NCBI GenBank assembly: GCA_029582165.1
Contig: CM055889.1
Location: forward strand, 27,644,927-27,708,926
Length of the DNA stretch: 64,000 bases
DNA from: Portulaca oleracea
Lineage: Eukaryota > Streptophyta > Magnoliopsida > Caryophyllales > Portulacaceae
Reading direction: 5' to 3'
The stretch's first letter is position 1, and every line of letters starts with the position of its first letter. The notes under the pieces are model-generated. The model was not told the DNA's origin. It saw only the letters and a list, made by a program, of their open reading frames with translations, and did not search any database. The position numbers and the translations under genes are program-made. Shown here piece after piece: positions 52,146 to 63,324 of this stretch.

Positions 52146-53566
52146 ATGGCATTCGAGAAGAAACTTGCAACTTGGATGAGCACCTTGTCCAAAGAGGAGA
52201 AGAAAGAGCTCGGAAGATACAAGTTAACGAGCTTGATGAGTTTTCGACAAGTAAGAATTAACCACGATTTTCTCCGTGCGGCGTAGACGTTTTGGGATTC
52301 GAAGATGCATGTTTTTCGCTTTGCGTGGAAGGAATTATGTCCACTTCCGGAGGAATGGTCCTCTATCCTAGGGACAAACCACTTTGCTCGGCGGACGTCG
52401 CCTCCAACGCCAACGGACATCCCTAAGCAGTACAAGGAGCTCTTATGTCTGCTGTCTCGGATCATCGGAAGTGCACTATTCGGCGAAAAGGTACACTTTC
52501 AAACCATAGTTGAATATTTTCAATCTCCTGATACCTTGGAATACGGTCCCGTGATATGAGTGCGAGCGCTCGATTATGTCTCCTCGGCGAGTTTTGCTTC
52601 TATCACGGTGGCAAAAGAACCGGACCAGCGAATTTAATCCAAATCCTCGATGACATGTCCCGAGGCTACAACCCCGTGCCTCTAATACTAGTGGAAACCA
52701 TGATGGGCTTGGATCACTCGAATCCAGAACATGAATTCCGAGGGAGCCCGTTGCTACTTCATGTATTTCATTCCTCCTTTTTGTCACCATCTGATTTTTC
52801 GGCCTCTACTGTTTACAAAACCCGCGCGGGTTTTGTATCTTTTTTTTATAGTTAGTTTGGGATAACTGGCATGCAATCTAACTCTGGCTAACTGTTAGGA
52901 AGATCTGGTTAATGGAGCACTTGGGTCTCATCGAAGAACCCTGTACGTCATCGGCGTTGGCGAACTGTTGTTAGAGAAAGAGGAAATATACCGACCTTCG
53001 CTCGGTAACAGAATGGATCGCATTCTTGAAGGAGCCTCGGGAGATCCTATGGTGGATCGAATGGTGGCACATCTCCGAATATGTTACCCATGATTTCCGC
53101 AATGATTATGTGTGTCTCGCCGGCTTGACGTACGTACATGACCTTTTATTTTCCAGCGCGAGTGAAGCGCCAGATGGGTCGCAAGCAAGACACCCCTGAG
53201 CTCTTGTGTGAGACCCCTGGTCAGTTGAAGCTACGAGGCTCGGTAATTGAGTCGTGGTTGAAATACTGGGAAAGAAGGCCAACTCTCAAAGCCCCTCCAA
53301 AGATACACGTGTCTCATATTGCCGATGCTGACTACCATAGATGGTTGATTGTTGCTGTTGAATCTCGTCGTGCTGGTGAAGTGAGAAGGAGACAAGCAAA
53401 GGAAAGACTGGGTCCTCGTACACCAGTGAAGGACTGTCTGGGTACGAGAGACACGGTGAAAGATAGGCTCGGTCCGAGAGTGGAGGCACGAAAACCAAGT
53501 TGGCGGGCCTGTAAACCCAAAGACCAAGAGAAAGCTCTTGTCGGACCTAGAGAAAACATAGACTGA
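52146..53566 (+). pseudogene. Copy 2 antisense cargo gene B (DUF7745-like)
   Basis: ATG 52146 (MAFEKKLATWMSTLSKEEKK). Exon 1 runs to 52762 (RGSPLLLH, then GTATTT), exon 2 from 52899. Blocks shared with copy 1: FLRAA, HVFRFAWKELCPLPEEW, TIVEYFQSPDTLEYGPV, FCFYHGG, DDMSRGYNPVPLILVETMMGL, and in exon 2 VKRQMGRKQDTPELLCETPG, LRGSVIESWLKYWERRP. The C-terminus is Arg/Lys-rich with three imperfect repeats of a KERLGPRTPVKDCLG-like unit. Stops after FLRAA and GPVI and frame changes in both exons. The intron contains a palindrome at 52815-52836. The DUF7745 assignment is tentative. It converges on pol, 280 bp from the integrase end. Confidence 0.6.
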
Positions 53567-53845
53567 CCATGAGACAACTAGCGAAGTAGAGAAAGTTAAG
53601 CAAGATTAGAAGACGGAATGGAAATGAAGGAACTGAAACAGCTTTGCCGTAATATTCTTTTATTTAATTATGCCTTATGAAATTTCTTATGTTACAAGTA
53701 GTGTACTTGCATTATTGATCAATAAAGAAGAAATATTGTTCGCAATTATTGTGTTCGTGCCAACTTTATTCTTTCTTATACACATGAGCATTTATTAAAT
53801 ATACCCCAAGTGTCTGAAAATTGGTTTTCCAATTGTTTGGTTATA
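53567..53845. other. Converging 3' region between gene B and integrase
   Basis: Short AT-rich stretch with AATAAAG/TTTATT-type sequences on both strands (e.g. 53718-53728), fitting shared transcript ends for the two converging units. No coding content. Confidence 0.5.
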
Positions 53846-54988
53846 TTAAGCATAGTATCGCTTGAGTTGATCCAAATTCGTGGGCTGAATTACATGTTCT
53901 CCATCCATAGTAGCAAGCCGAGCTGCCCTTCCTGGCAAAATGTCCTTAATCATGTAAGGATCCTTCCAATTAGGTGCAAATTTTCCCCTGGGATCTTGTA
54001 TAGGTGCCCTCATTTCCTTAAGCACCAAATCACCCACTTGAAGTGAACGAATTTTCACTTTTTTATTAAAAGCACGAGTGATCCTACTTTGATATACTTA
54101 CACGTTATGCAATGCCCTCAATCGCCTTTCATCCATCAACATTAGCTCCTCGAACCTTGCCCTAGCCCATTATGCTTCTGGCAACCGACTTTCGGCCACT
54201 ATCCGTAACGAAGGGATTGCTACTTCAATTGGTAAAACTGCTTCCATCCCATATACCAAAGAATATGGTGTTTCACTTGTAGTAGTCCGTATTGAGGTTC
54301 GGTATCCCCACAGGGCAAATGCTAATTTATCCGACCAATCTTTGTAAGTGACAACCATTTTCTTGATGATTCCAACTACTGTCTTGTTGGCCGCTTCCAC
54401 AGCTCCGTTAGCTTGAGGTCGATATGGTGAAGATCGGTGATGCTAAATTTTGTAAATGGCAAGCAAAGTTTCTACTTCCTTCCGAAAATGGCTTCCATTG
54501 TTACTAATGATCTGATGAGGCACTCCATACCGACATATGATGTTTTGTAAGATAAATTTAGCCACTTGCTTGGATGTGAGTTTGGCAAAAGAGGTTGCTT
54601 CTACCTACTTAGTGAAGTAATCGATGGCGACCAATATGTACTCATGTCCCCCAATTCCAGCTGGGTGTATTTTGCCAATGATGTCGATACCCCACACTGA
54701 GAATGGCCATGGAGATGTCAAAGTAGTTAGGTATGATGGGGGTTGATGCTGTAGGTTGGCATATTCTTGACATTTGTGGCACTTCCGAACGAACTCTAGG
54801 CAGTCCGGCTCCATAGTAGACCAATAGTAACCAGCCCTTTGAATCTTCTTTGCCAGCATACGTCCATTCATGTGGGGACCACACTCTCCTCCATCTACAG
54901 TAGCCATGACCTCCTTGACGCTCTTAGCATCGATGCATAATAAATTAATGCCCGTAGGTGATTTCTTGTAAAGGCGATCTTGGATCAA
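53846..54988 (-). pseudogene. pol: Tat copy 2 integrase
   Basis: On minus: YKKSPTGINLLCID, GGECGPHMNGRMLAKKIQRAG, C-x2-C (CHKC), WGIDIIGKI with the first catalytic Asp, then IISNNGSHF, where the second catalytic Asp is Asn (copy 1 has ISDNGSH). NGAVEAANK follows with the catalytic Glu, then [16 protein letters not shown] and the C-terminal VGDLVLKEMRAPIQDPRGKFA. Stops at ~54605, ~54440 and ~54170 and further ones before 54058, all within one frame. Inactive both by stops and by the Asp-to-Asn change. Confidence 0.88.
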
Positions 54989-55027
54989 GCAGTATTGTGC
55001 TGCTAGAGACCTGATCGCTCGTTGTCC

Positions 55028-55636
55028 TCAAGCATCTAATTCAGCTGGATATTTTCCCTTCCGAAGAAAATTGTATATGTCATGGAACCATTCCTCAGTT
55101 TCTTCTTCTTGTGCCTCTATGTTGCAAACATATGCAGGTTCAGAGTGTCGTTCTACTACTACTGGTAATTGGAGCGTGCCTGATGGTATCGATATCATTG
55201 AGGACAACTTGGCTAGGGCGTCAGCTAACTCATTATGATCCCTTGAGAGGTACTGGAAGCTGATTTGCTCAAATTGGTCGGCAAGTCCCAAGAGCTTCTG
55301 TTGGTATGCCATAAGACATTCATTCCGGACCTTCTATGTAATTTGAGCCTGATTAATGATGAGGCTAGAGTCTCCGAAGACTTTTAGGTGACGTATTCCC
55401 AATGTCAATGCAGCTTGTAAGCCCTTCACGCATGCTTCATATTCGGTAGCGTTGTTAGTAGCATCAAAATCTAACTTTATAGACACAGGGACATGTGCCC
55501 CTTCTGGAGAGATTAGTAGTACTCCTACTCCGCAACCCATTTGATTGGAAGCTCCGTCGAAATACATTTCCCATGTTATTTCGTCAATGAAGAATACATC
55601 CTCATCTGGGAATTTCAAGTGAGTGCTTGGAGGTTC
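55028..55636 (-). pseudogene. pol: Tat copy 2 second (archaeal-type) RNase H
   Basis: On minus: WEMYFDGASNQMGCGVGVLL, NNATEYEACVKGLQAAL, KVFGDSSLIINQ and NELADALAKLSS, the four acidic positions of the extra RNase H specific to the Tat lineage. Same frame as the adjacent RNase H and integrase segments, interrupted by stops near 55637 and 55334. Confidence 0.85.
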
Positions 55637-56588
55637 CTATGATGGTGAAGCAGCTAGGAAGTCTGAAACAACCCGTCCTTTGATGGATTTCTGAGGTAGG
55701 TACTGAAGATTGAAATCTGAAAGCATGACCACCCATCGAGCGATGCGGTTGTTGATGGTAGGTTGCTCCATTATGAATTTAATGGGATTATTCTCAGCTA
55801 TGACATACACTGTATGTGAAAGCATGTAATGTCTTAACTTCTTGGTGGCCCATACTAATGCGAGAGCCATTTTCTCTGCGTCTGCGTATCGACTTTCATA
55901 GTCCAAGAACTTCTTGCTCAAGTAGTAGATGGCGCTCTCTTGACCTTTAACCTTTTGAGCTAGCATAGCCCCCATTGCAGACCTAGTCACGCAAAGGTAA
56001 AGGAGTAGAGGCTCATTTGGTACTGGCGGTGTGAGGACTGGAGGGTGTTGCAAATACTCTTTGATCTTATCAAAGGCTGCTTGACATTGATCGTCCCATT
56101 CTATTTTGCTTCCTTTCTTTAGTTTCTTGAACAATGGTTCACAAATCATGGTGAGCTTGGAAATGAACCCGCTGATATATTGAACTTGTCCTAGGAAGCC
56201 TCTGATCTCTTTTTCTGTCCTGGGAGGTTGCAACTCTTGTATAGCCTTTATCTTAGAAGGGTCAACCTCAATGCCCCGTTGGCTAACCACATAACCCAGC
56301 AGCTTCCCAGAGGTAACACCGAAGGTGCACTTTGCTGGATTAAGCCGCATCTTGTATTTGCGAAGTCGCAGAACGAACTTGTATAGCCTTTATCTTAGAA
56401 GGGTCTACCTCTATGTGCATCATGTCGTGAAGTAGGGTATTGGCAGTTCTTTGATATGTCGCTCCAGCATTTTTGAGACCGAAAGGCATAAACACATAAC
56501 AGTATGTTCCCCATGGCGTAGTGAATGAGGTTTTCTCCATGTCTTCTTCTGCCATTTTGATTTGATTGTAACCGGCATACCCATCCAT
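55637..56588 (-). pseudogene. pol: Tat copy 2 RT palm (lesioned), thumb and first RNase H
   Basis: On minus: MDGYAGYNQIKMAEEDMEKT, MPFGLKNAGATYQRTANTLLHDMM. Then, where the catalytic YVDD box is expected, there is instead a ~31-bp copy of sequence that belongs ~140 bp downstream (DPSKIKAIQ). The normal frame resumes at MRLNPAKCTFGV and continues through SQRGIEVDPSKIKAIQ, thumb, and RNase H (NEPLLLYLCVTRSAMGAMLAQ, AEKMALALVWATKKLRHYM). Copy 1 keeps YVDD, so the loss is specific to this copy. The frame changes at the lesion. Confidence 0.9.
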
Positions 56589-56606
56589 AAAGGATAGGAG
56601 CTCATG

Positions 56607-59330
56607 TCACCAAGTGTTATCCACTAATACATCGATGTGAGGTAAAGGGAAACTATCCTTGGGACTAGCTTTATTGAGGTATCGAAAGTCCACGCACGTG
56701 AGCACTTTCCCATCTTTCTTGGGCACCGGAACAATGTTAGCAACCCATTCAGGATATTGGACTGCCTTGATGAATTTAGCGTTAAGCTGCTTGATTACTT
56801 CCTCCTCAATCTTCTTAGCCAATTCAGGCTTGATCCTCCTAGCCTTTTGTCGAACCGGTTTTGCATTAGGAAGCAAAGGTATGGTGTATTCCGCAATTTC
56901 CCTGTCAATCCCAGGCATGTCCTTATAGGACCATGCGAAAACATCCACAAACTCTTTGAGAAGCTCCGTGAATGCTACCCGTTCTTCTACTGTGAGTGAA
57001 CTACCTAACTTCAACTCCCGAGGTTGCTCTTCTGTGCCCACGTTTATGGTGATGGTGTCTTCCAACACCGCCATTTTATGCTCATGTTCATTAGAAAATT
57101 CTTTTAAGGGTTCATTAAATTCCAGATTATTATTGGCGCAACAGTTCAGGGAAGAGGAGAAAGAAGAATCAGAGTAAGCAGAAAGGTTCATCTTATTGAA
57201 TGCAGAAAGGAATACATCGCCACCAGACTCAAGACCAGACTCACTTGACTCTAGACCCTTAAGACCCGACCCTATGTCATTGGGAACAGACTCTCCTACA
57301 GATAAAGCAAAATTATTCTCCTCAGCATCGACCCATGAGACCGCCTTAACTTCTCCGTCTTCAGTAATCATGAGACTTGGATCAAAGCTTGGGTTGGATA
57401 AAGCAGCGACAACAGCATCAGCGTCAGACTTCTCTTGGATAGCTTCTTGTCCAAACAGCATGCCAAAAAAGTTGCTCCCAGCAAGATGAGTCCATTCCAA
57501 TGGAGGCTGTTTGTTCCGAGCGGGAACAAAGACAGTAGCCATGTTAATGGAGCAATCATCGAAGACTTCTAATCCAACCACTTGAATTTCTTTGTTCTTC
57601 GGGTAAAAGAGCTCAGGGAACCCATAGTAGGGGAAGTCATCACCTTCCCTAACAAACTTCCAATTAAGAGTAAGTGGATAAGGCTTCATCATGAATAAAG
57701 TGGGAGGATTGTCAACCCTCTTTTGTTTAGCGATAGCCATTTTTGCGAGCCTGACCTCCTTCTCAGTTGGCTTGTAGCCTAGGCCAAACCTTCCCGTTTG
57801 CTTGAAGGTTTGGAACACAGGAGGAATTTTGTTCTTCGGATTCTTCCCTAACAACATTCCAGGGAAATAACCTTGTTTCTTGAGCATAGCGTGTACCTTG
57901 GGATTTGAGTAGGGATCAAAGTCAAAAGGTGCTTCATCCTTGCTCATCATGGCCATAAGCTCAAAATTGTGGAGTTCTTCATCCATTGAATTGTGCTCCA
58001 CCTCAAGAGTTGACTGTTTAGGAGTGAAAACAACATTGATAGATTCTCCCGAATTAGTGATTACTTGTCCTTGAACCAACATTTTCACCTTTTGATGTAG
58101 AGTAGACGCTTTAGCATTGCACTCGTGAAGCCATGGCCTCCCTAACAGCAAATTGAAAGAGGCTGGAATGTCTAGTACCACAAATTCCACATTCCTAGTG
58201 ACGCTGCCAGTAGTAATAGGCAACACTTTAGATCCGACTGATTTCCGAGGCGAATTGTCATATGCCCTTAGTTGCACACCATTCTGAGCCAAGTGTTGTT
58301 GAACCCCTAATTTTTGCGCCGTCCTCCAAGGACACACATTTACAGCTGAACCATTGTCAACCAGAACCATTGGGATAGTTTTGTTGGAGCATTGCACTGT
58401 AAGATACAGTGCTTTGTTATGAGATGCTCCTCCTTGAGGCAGATCTTCAATCCCAAAAGTAATCATCTCTTGTTGGGTCGTAACATGAGCAACCAATGAC
58501 TCGAGAGTTGTTGTTGGAGATACCGTAAGTGCTGTAAGGGCATCCAACATCTTCTGTCTATGAGCATGTGATGTGCATATGAGTTGCCATATGGTGATCT
58601 CTGCCCTTGTCTTTTTAAGTTGAGACAGAAGAGGATCTTCAGGGGAGACTTGATTGTCATTGCCAACCGTTGGTGTTGGGTTAGGAACGACCACTGGGGT
58701 GGTGGTGTTCCTATGGTTGTGGCCACTAGACCTAGTAAGAAATGCCACATCATCTAATTCATCTTTCTCCATCCATTCTGTCTCAGAATGCTCATGCTCA
58801 TCATCTTCATCACTGTCCCAAATCCCATGGATGAAAAGACCTTCAGGAAAACCAAGTACTTCGGGGACAAGTTGGCCTGTTTCTACAATCAAAGCAGAGG
58901 GATCGAAGCTGAAATCCCCACAGAAAATAGCATTTGCATGCTCAGGCATAGTATTACTTTTATTGTTCGGTTTCTTGGCAGCTTTTGGCATTGGTAATGT
59001 CCCTGCCGTAATCATATCTTCTATTTTGTTCCTGAGATTCCAGCATTTCTCAGTGTCATGCCCTCGGCAACGGTGATAGCGGCAAAATTGGTTGGCATCC
59101 TAGTTTCTACCTTTGATTTCCGGCTCTTCTTTTGGTAAGGGCAAAACCAAGATACCCTTCTTGATTAGACGGTCGAGAGCTTGAGAGTAAGGAACATCCA
59201 AGGGCGTATAAGTCTCATACTTCGGTGCATAAGGCCCCTTGCGCTGGATAGAGTTAGTCTCCATAATCTTAGGAGGGTGGCTAGCCGCACTAGTGGCCCT
59301 TCTGTTGGAGCTAGACCCTTTCCATCCAGG
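56607..59330 (-). pseudogene. pol: Tat copy 2 gag knuckle, protease, G-patch and RT start
   Basis: Long frame on minus, 802 residues uninterrupted from 59015. Order: knuckle CRYHRCRGHDTEKCW (near 59080), acidic linker, retropepsin with VLVDNGSAVNVCP and LLLGRPWLH, an Asp/Glu-rich stretch, a G-patch domain (MLKKQGYFPGMLLGKN, GRFGLGYKP), a long linker, then the pre-RT block EFVDVFAWSYKDMPGIDREIAEY and VPVPKKDGKVLTCVDFRYLNK. A TGA after VDNTW ends it at 56607; the frame continues at 56588. The G-patch is a feature of Ogre/Tat elements. TAG near 59101 separates it from gag in the same frame. Confidence 0.9.
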
Positions 59331-60470
59331 CTAAGCGGTCTTATCATTATGCATTGCCTCTAACTGGACACAGATGTCCTTTAGGTAATCAAAGTCCTTA
59401 ACGACATGGTACCCCAAATGTTTGGATAGACTGCTCTTGAGTCCTTGCTTAAAGGCAGATAACTGCAGGCGCAGAGGAATTATCTCATTGATGTACGACA
59501 ACTTTGTATGCCATCTTTCAAAGTAATCCATAAAGGACTCATCTTCTTGTTGCTTCATGGCGGTTAGGTCATCCACCGTAGCTTGCTTCTTCTGGATGCG
59601 GGTGTAATGGTGGATGAAAGCTTTGAACAACTCAATCCAGTTGGCTTTGATTTGAGGTGACAAGGAATGGTACCATACCTTTGCTTCTCCATCTAGGGTG
59701 GATGGGAAGACGGTAGAGTATAAGTCGGTATTAATCCGATTTAAAGGTGCCAGCCTCATGAACTTCTCAACATGATGAATAGGGTTTTCAGAAGGTTTGA
59801 ACCTAATATTTGGCACATCAACTTTATCAGCTATCTTCATAGTTGGCTGAACAGGCAATGGAACCACCAAGTACTTGTCAGCAAAAGCTGACACAGAGCT
59901 CATTGCTTTGGTGAGACTTTCTAGCTTCTGCTCAAGGGCCTTAACTGCGGGGTCCCTTGTAGGTTTTGACGCTTCAAGTGTATTAACCTTAGCCTTAGAT
60001 GTCCCTACTCCTCCAAAGTCTGAGGATGTCTTGATGATTTCAAGTTCAGATTCATATCCTTGCATTTCTTCATCATCCTCTTCAACATTCAGCCCTAACT
60101 TGGTGTTGATCTTAGTGATGGCCTGCAGCATACCATCCATCACCTGTTGTTGTTCACTCAGCGTTTTGCTCATCTTTTGTTCCTGCTCTAGGGTATTAGC
60201 AAACACAAGACCTTGCATTTTGGTATAGAGTTCGTCCAAATGCTTCGTGATGTTGGCTTCGGTGCTTTGGACCGGGACCTCTTGAAATTGCTCTCCAGAC
60301 ATGAGACAGTCACTAGTTGCAGACGGATTGTAATGTGGGTTTGGAACCAAACGACCAGTTCGCGGATCTCGAATGAGGGCTCGGAGTCGATCACCAATGA
60401 TGCCTGCATGGAAATTCAAAGTTAAAACACTCGATGACATACTCTGACACGTGCTACCCGATGCATCCAT
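59331..60470 (-). pseudogene. gag: Tat copy 2 gag
   Basis: Open frame on minus of 379 residues. The likely start is ATG 60302 (MSGEQFQEVPVQ), aligned with copy 1, although the preceding IIGDRLRALIRDPRTGRLVPNP is conserved in copies 1 and 3 and may be translated from an upstream exon. Coiled N-terminal half (LEQKLESLTKAMSS), then the gag domain: VPNIRFKPSENPIHHVEKF, STLDGEAKVWYHSLSP, LFKAFIHHYTRIQKKQ, YFERWHTKLSYINEI, LGYHVVKDFDYLKDIC. A TAG at 59331-59333 ends it before the knuckle, which lies in the same frame downstream. Confidence 0.88.
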
Positions 60471-61770
60471 GCCCTAAGAGACTTATATGATCCTAAATGA
60501 CTCGACGCATATATGCTGACACAAAGGACTCACCCACTTTTTGGGAATGCATGACCTAACTCTATATGGACCTAAGGACAAAGCATTATAAAGGGCCGAA
60601 TAAAGTCAAACATAGTGAGTGGGTCATAAATTTATAGGTTCAAGTCAGTGTTTCTCAATTCGGATGGGCCCAAACCACAAGCCGACCGTTTTAAGGAGAA
60701 TCCGTAACTTGGCCCAACAATTCAGACAGTTCAAGCCATAATGACTATTATGCGGACTAGAATAATGCTTAACAAGACTGACGACCCAATTTTTTTTCTT
60801 GACCTTCTTTTTTTTATCCTTTTTTATTTTTTACCTATTTTATATTTTTTTTAGTCGAGGAAAATGGATGCTATAAAGGATTGAATAAAGCCAACAAATA
60901 AGCGAGTCATAATTAATTTATGGATTTAATCAATAAATCCAATATGGTTGGGCCTAACAACGGGCCGGCCATAAATGCGGCGGATTTATTAGTTAAATCG
61001 ACAAATTAATTTCTCGAGCTTTAGTGACTATTATGCAATCTAAAACGCCATCCATTAACTTTGTTGGACTTTTAAATTAATTTTTGGACCTTTGTTAGGA
61101 TAATTTCGTAAAGGGCCACATAATATCATCAAAGGCAAGTCGATTTTTATTTTATTAATTAAAATAATCACCCTTCAAGCATAAATGGGCCCTTCCACTT
61201 GGGCTAGCCATAATACCTTTGGAGTTAATTATTCTAATTAATAAATAATTATTTTCTCAACTCAATGAATTTTATATAGACTAGAACAAAACCTCTAAAC
61301 TAGGGTCGACTCTAAAATAAAAGGAAAGGGGGGAGGGGTAGCACATAGCACATAGCATACACATGAAGGGACACCCTAAACCAAGGCTCTATGTTCATGG
61401 ATTTTTCTATGGTTGGATTACATGGCCTACTGCACGTTTTTATCTCCGTGCTTCATACCCTAAGGTAAGGAGTGTGACGTATTTCTCAAAGAACTTCAAG
61501 GAAGCCCTATGAGTGTAACGCGGGGAGAGAGGGGACCAAATGCTTTGCGATGTAGGGCACATCCCATAACTAGTGGCCCGCCCGCTCTCGAGGGAATCAT
61601 CTAGGTATAACTTATCCGTCGCCTTTGTGCTAACGTGTCAAAAGACGCGATTAGTGGTCCGGTATGCAAAGGATGCCTAAAAGAAGAATTATAAAATCGC
61701 AAAATAAACCCTTTTACAATTTCAAACTAATTCGATTTTTTCAAGTTTTACCCTCTTTTTAAGTTTAAGT
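60471..61770 (-). other. Tat copy 2 leader (5' untranslated)
   Basis: About 1.3 kb between the primer site and gag on minus. Much of it (60500-61140) aligns with the copy 1 leader (34000-34690, plus). It contains T-rich tracts (60791-60852) and a G-rich run (61322-61337). No coding signal; Ogre-type elements may have an intron or a small upstream ORF here, but none was convincing. Confidence 0.65.
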
Positions 61771-61787
61771 CCCCAATAGAGTCACCA
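61771..61787 (-). promoter_or_regulatory. Primer-binding site of copy 2, tRNA-Arg type (degenerate)
   Basis: On minus TGGTGACTCTATTGGGG, three bases inside the 5' LTR end. It resembles the TGGCGACTCxxxTGGGG site used by Ogre/Tat elements, with substitutions. Confidence 0.75.
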
Positions 61788-61790
61788 ATC

Positions 61791-63324
61791 TGTAGGACCC
61801 GGAAAAAAATTCCCATTCGGGGAAATTGTTTTCGACTGCGCTACTTAATTAATCGGGAGCCGACTAAGGTTGCTTAATCCTTAAATAAGGATATTTTTAT
61901 TTTCGAAATTCATTTGGTGGTGAAATTTTATTTATTTTACAAATCTATTTTTTTATTTAAATATTGAAATTACACGAAATATATTAATAATGATTCACAA
62001 TCGACCCACACCACATTCAGGCCCAAAAGGAAGCAGGCGGGCCACTAGAATCGTCAAAACCCGCGCGGGTTTTGACGGCTCTTGGGGCGGGCTACCTGTT
62101 TCCCTCGGGCTAGAGAACATGAATTTGAAATAATAAAACCCGTGTGGGTTTTATTAATTCCTAAACATTTTCTCTCGATTTTCCACTTTGAATTGGGTGT
62201 CGGAAAGATATTAAATCATTTCTTAATCATTTTTATGTAAATTTCAATATTAAATAATTAAACAGATTATAAAAAGAATAACGAGTCGTCAGCCGATTTA
62301 ACGAAACCGAAAAACCATAAAGTTAATGAAAATAACTCCGGTCTACGTAACCCGATTCCAAGTCTGGGGTAAGGTTACGAATTCGAGAATTATAAGAATT
62401 CTCGAATTCGCCTGTTAGAAAACAGACTCTACTAAAATAAAAAGAGCGAGGAGAAAATTAATTAATTTCGCAAGTTTATATTCTTAAGCATGCAATACAA
62501 AGAATAGGGTTTTTGTTTTACAAAAATATGCACATATAACGTAAAATAAAAGACGAATTACATGATCAAATAATAATAACGAAAAGAAACATAAAATTGA
62601 ACCTCTTTGATTTAGAAGCCTGAATGCGACGATCGAAATGCCTTGACTTCCCTTGACTTGATGGATGAAGGATGGGTATAAGAGGAGTAGAATGGTAGTA
62701 TGTGGGTGATATTTTTGGTAAAGTTATGGTAATGAGAATAGTGAGAATGATGGAAGTATGATGAGAGTTTAGGAGAGTAAGGGTAGAATTATGATGATAG
62801 TTGGTGAGAGTTTGGGTAGAATGATGGTATTAGTTGATGAAAATGAATGGAATGGAGGGGTGTATTTATAGGTGAATGAGGTGAGGTTTTAGGAGGGAAA
62901 ATGAGGGAGACACATCCCCATGATCATGCCCCCTAATCCATGCAAAAACAAATCAAAGCTCAAGATCAACACACAAGGGCTAATATCATGGGATGATGAT
63001 TAAATTTTGGCGCCGGATCCTTGAATATAAACCCGCGTGGCTTTTCTCAATCTGGCACACGGATTGCTGACGTAAGCAACACCAAAACGACGCGCTTCAG
63101 GGAATACAAAACCCGCGCGGGTTTGGTAGTGTTTGGGACGGGGCGCGCCTTGGGCATGTCCTGGTTCTGGGCCGTCCTCTTCAAATAAAACCCGTGCGGG
63201 TTTTATTTTTTGTATTGGCCCGAATTGATCCGGTTTGTTTGCATTTCCTAATTCGCTGGCCCAAAGATATCTCCGGCCCTCTTGACAAGTCGGGATTATT
63301 TCGGTGCAAATCCCGGCGTCTACA
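61791..63324 (-). repeat. 5' LTR of Tat copy 2
   Basis: On minus starts TGTAGACGCCGGG (63324) and ends GGGTCCTACA (61791). Palindromes at 62054-62075, 62132-62155, ~63029-63046, 63106-63127 and 63183-63206 repeat the arrangement in the 3' LTR. CTATAAATA is at ~62863-62871 on minus. The EcoRI-type hairpin is at 62378-62410. Confidence 0.93.

Larger units (their letters stand above)
45787..63324 (-). mobile_element. Tat/Ogre-lineage retrotransposon copy 2, complete, 17.5 kb
   Basis: Direct LTRs at 45787-47344 and 61791-63324 and a perfect 5-bp target duplication cccct (45782-45786, 63325-63329) define the element. Read on minus: 5' LTR, tRNA-Arg-type primer site, ~1.3-kb leader, gag, protease, G-patch, RT, RNase H, second RNase H, integrase, then two genes on the opposite strand (B, A), a minisatellite, the purine tract and the 3' LTR. 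The domain order, dual RNase H, G-patch and Arg primer mark the Tat lineage. Coding regions carry about ten stops, one RT deletion-insertion and an integrase active-site change. It sits inside copy 1. Confidence 0.93.
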
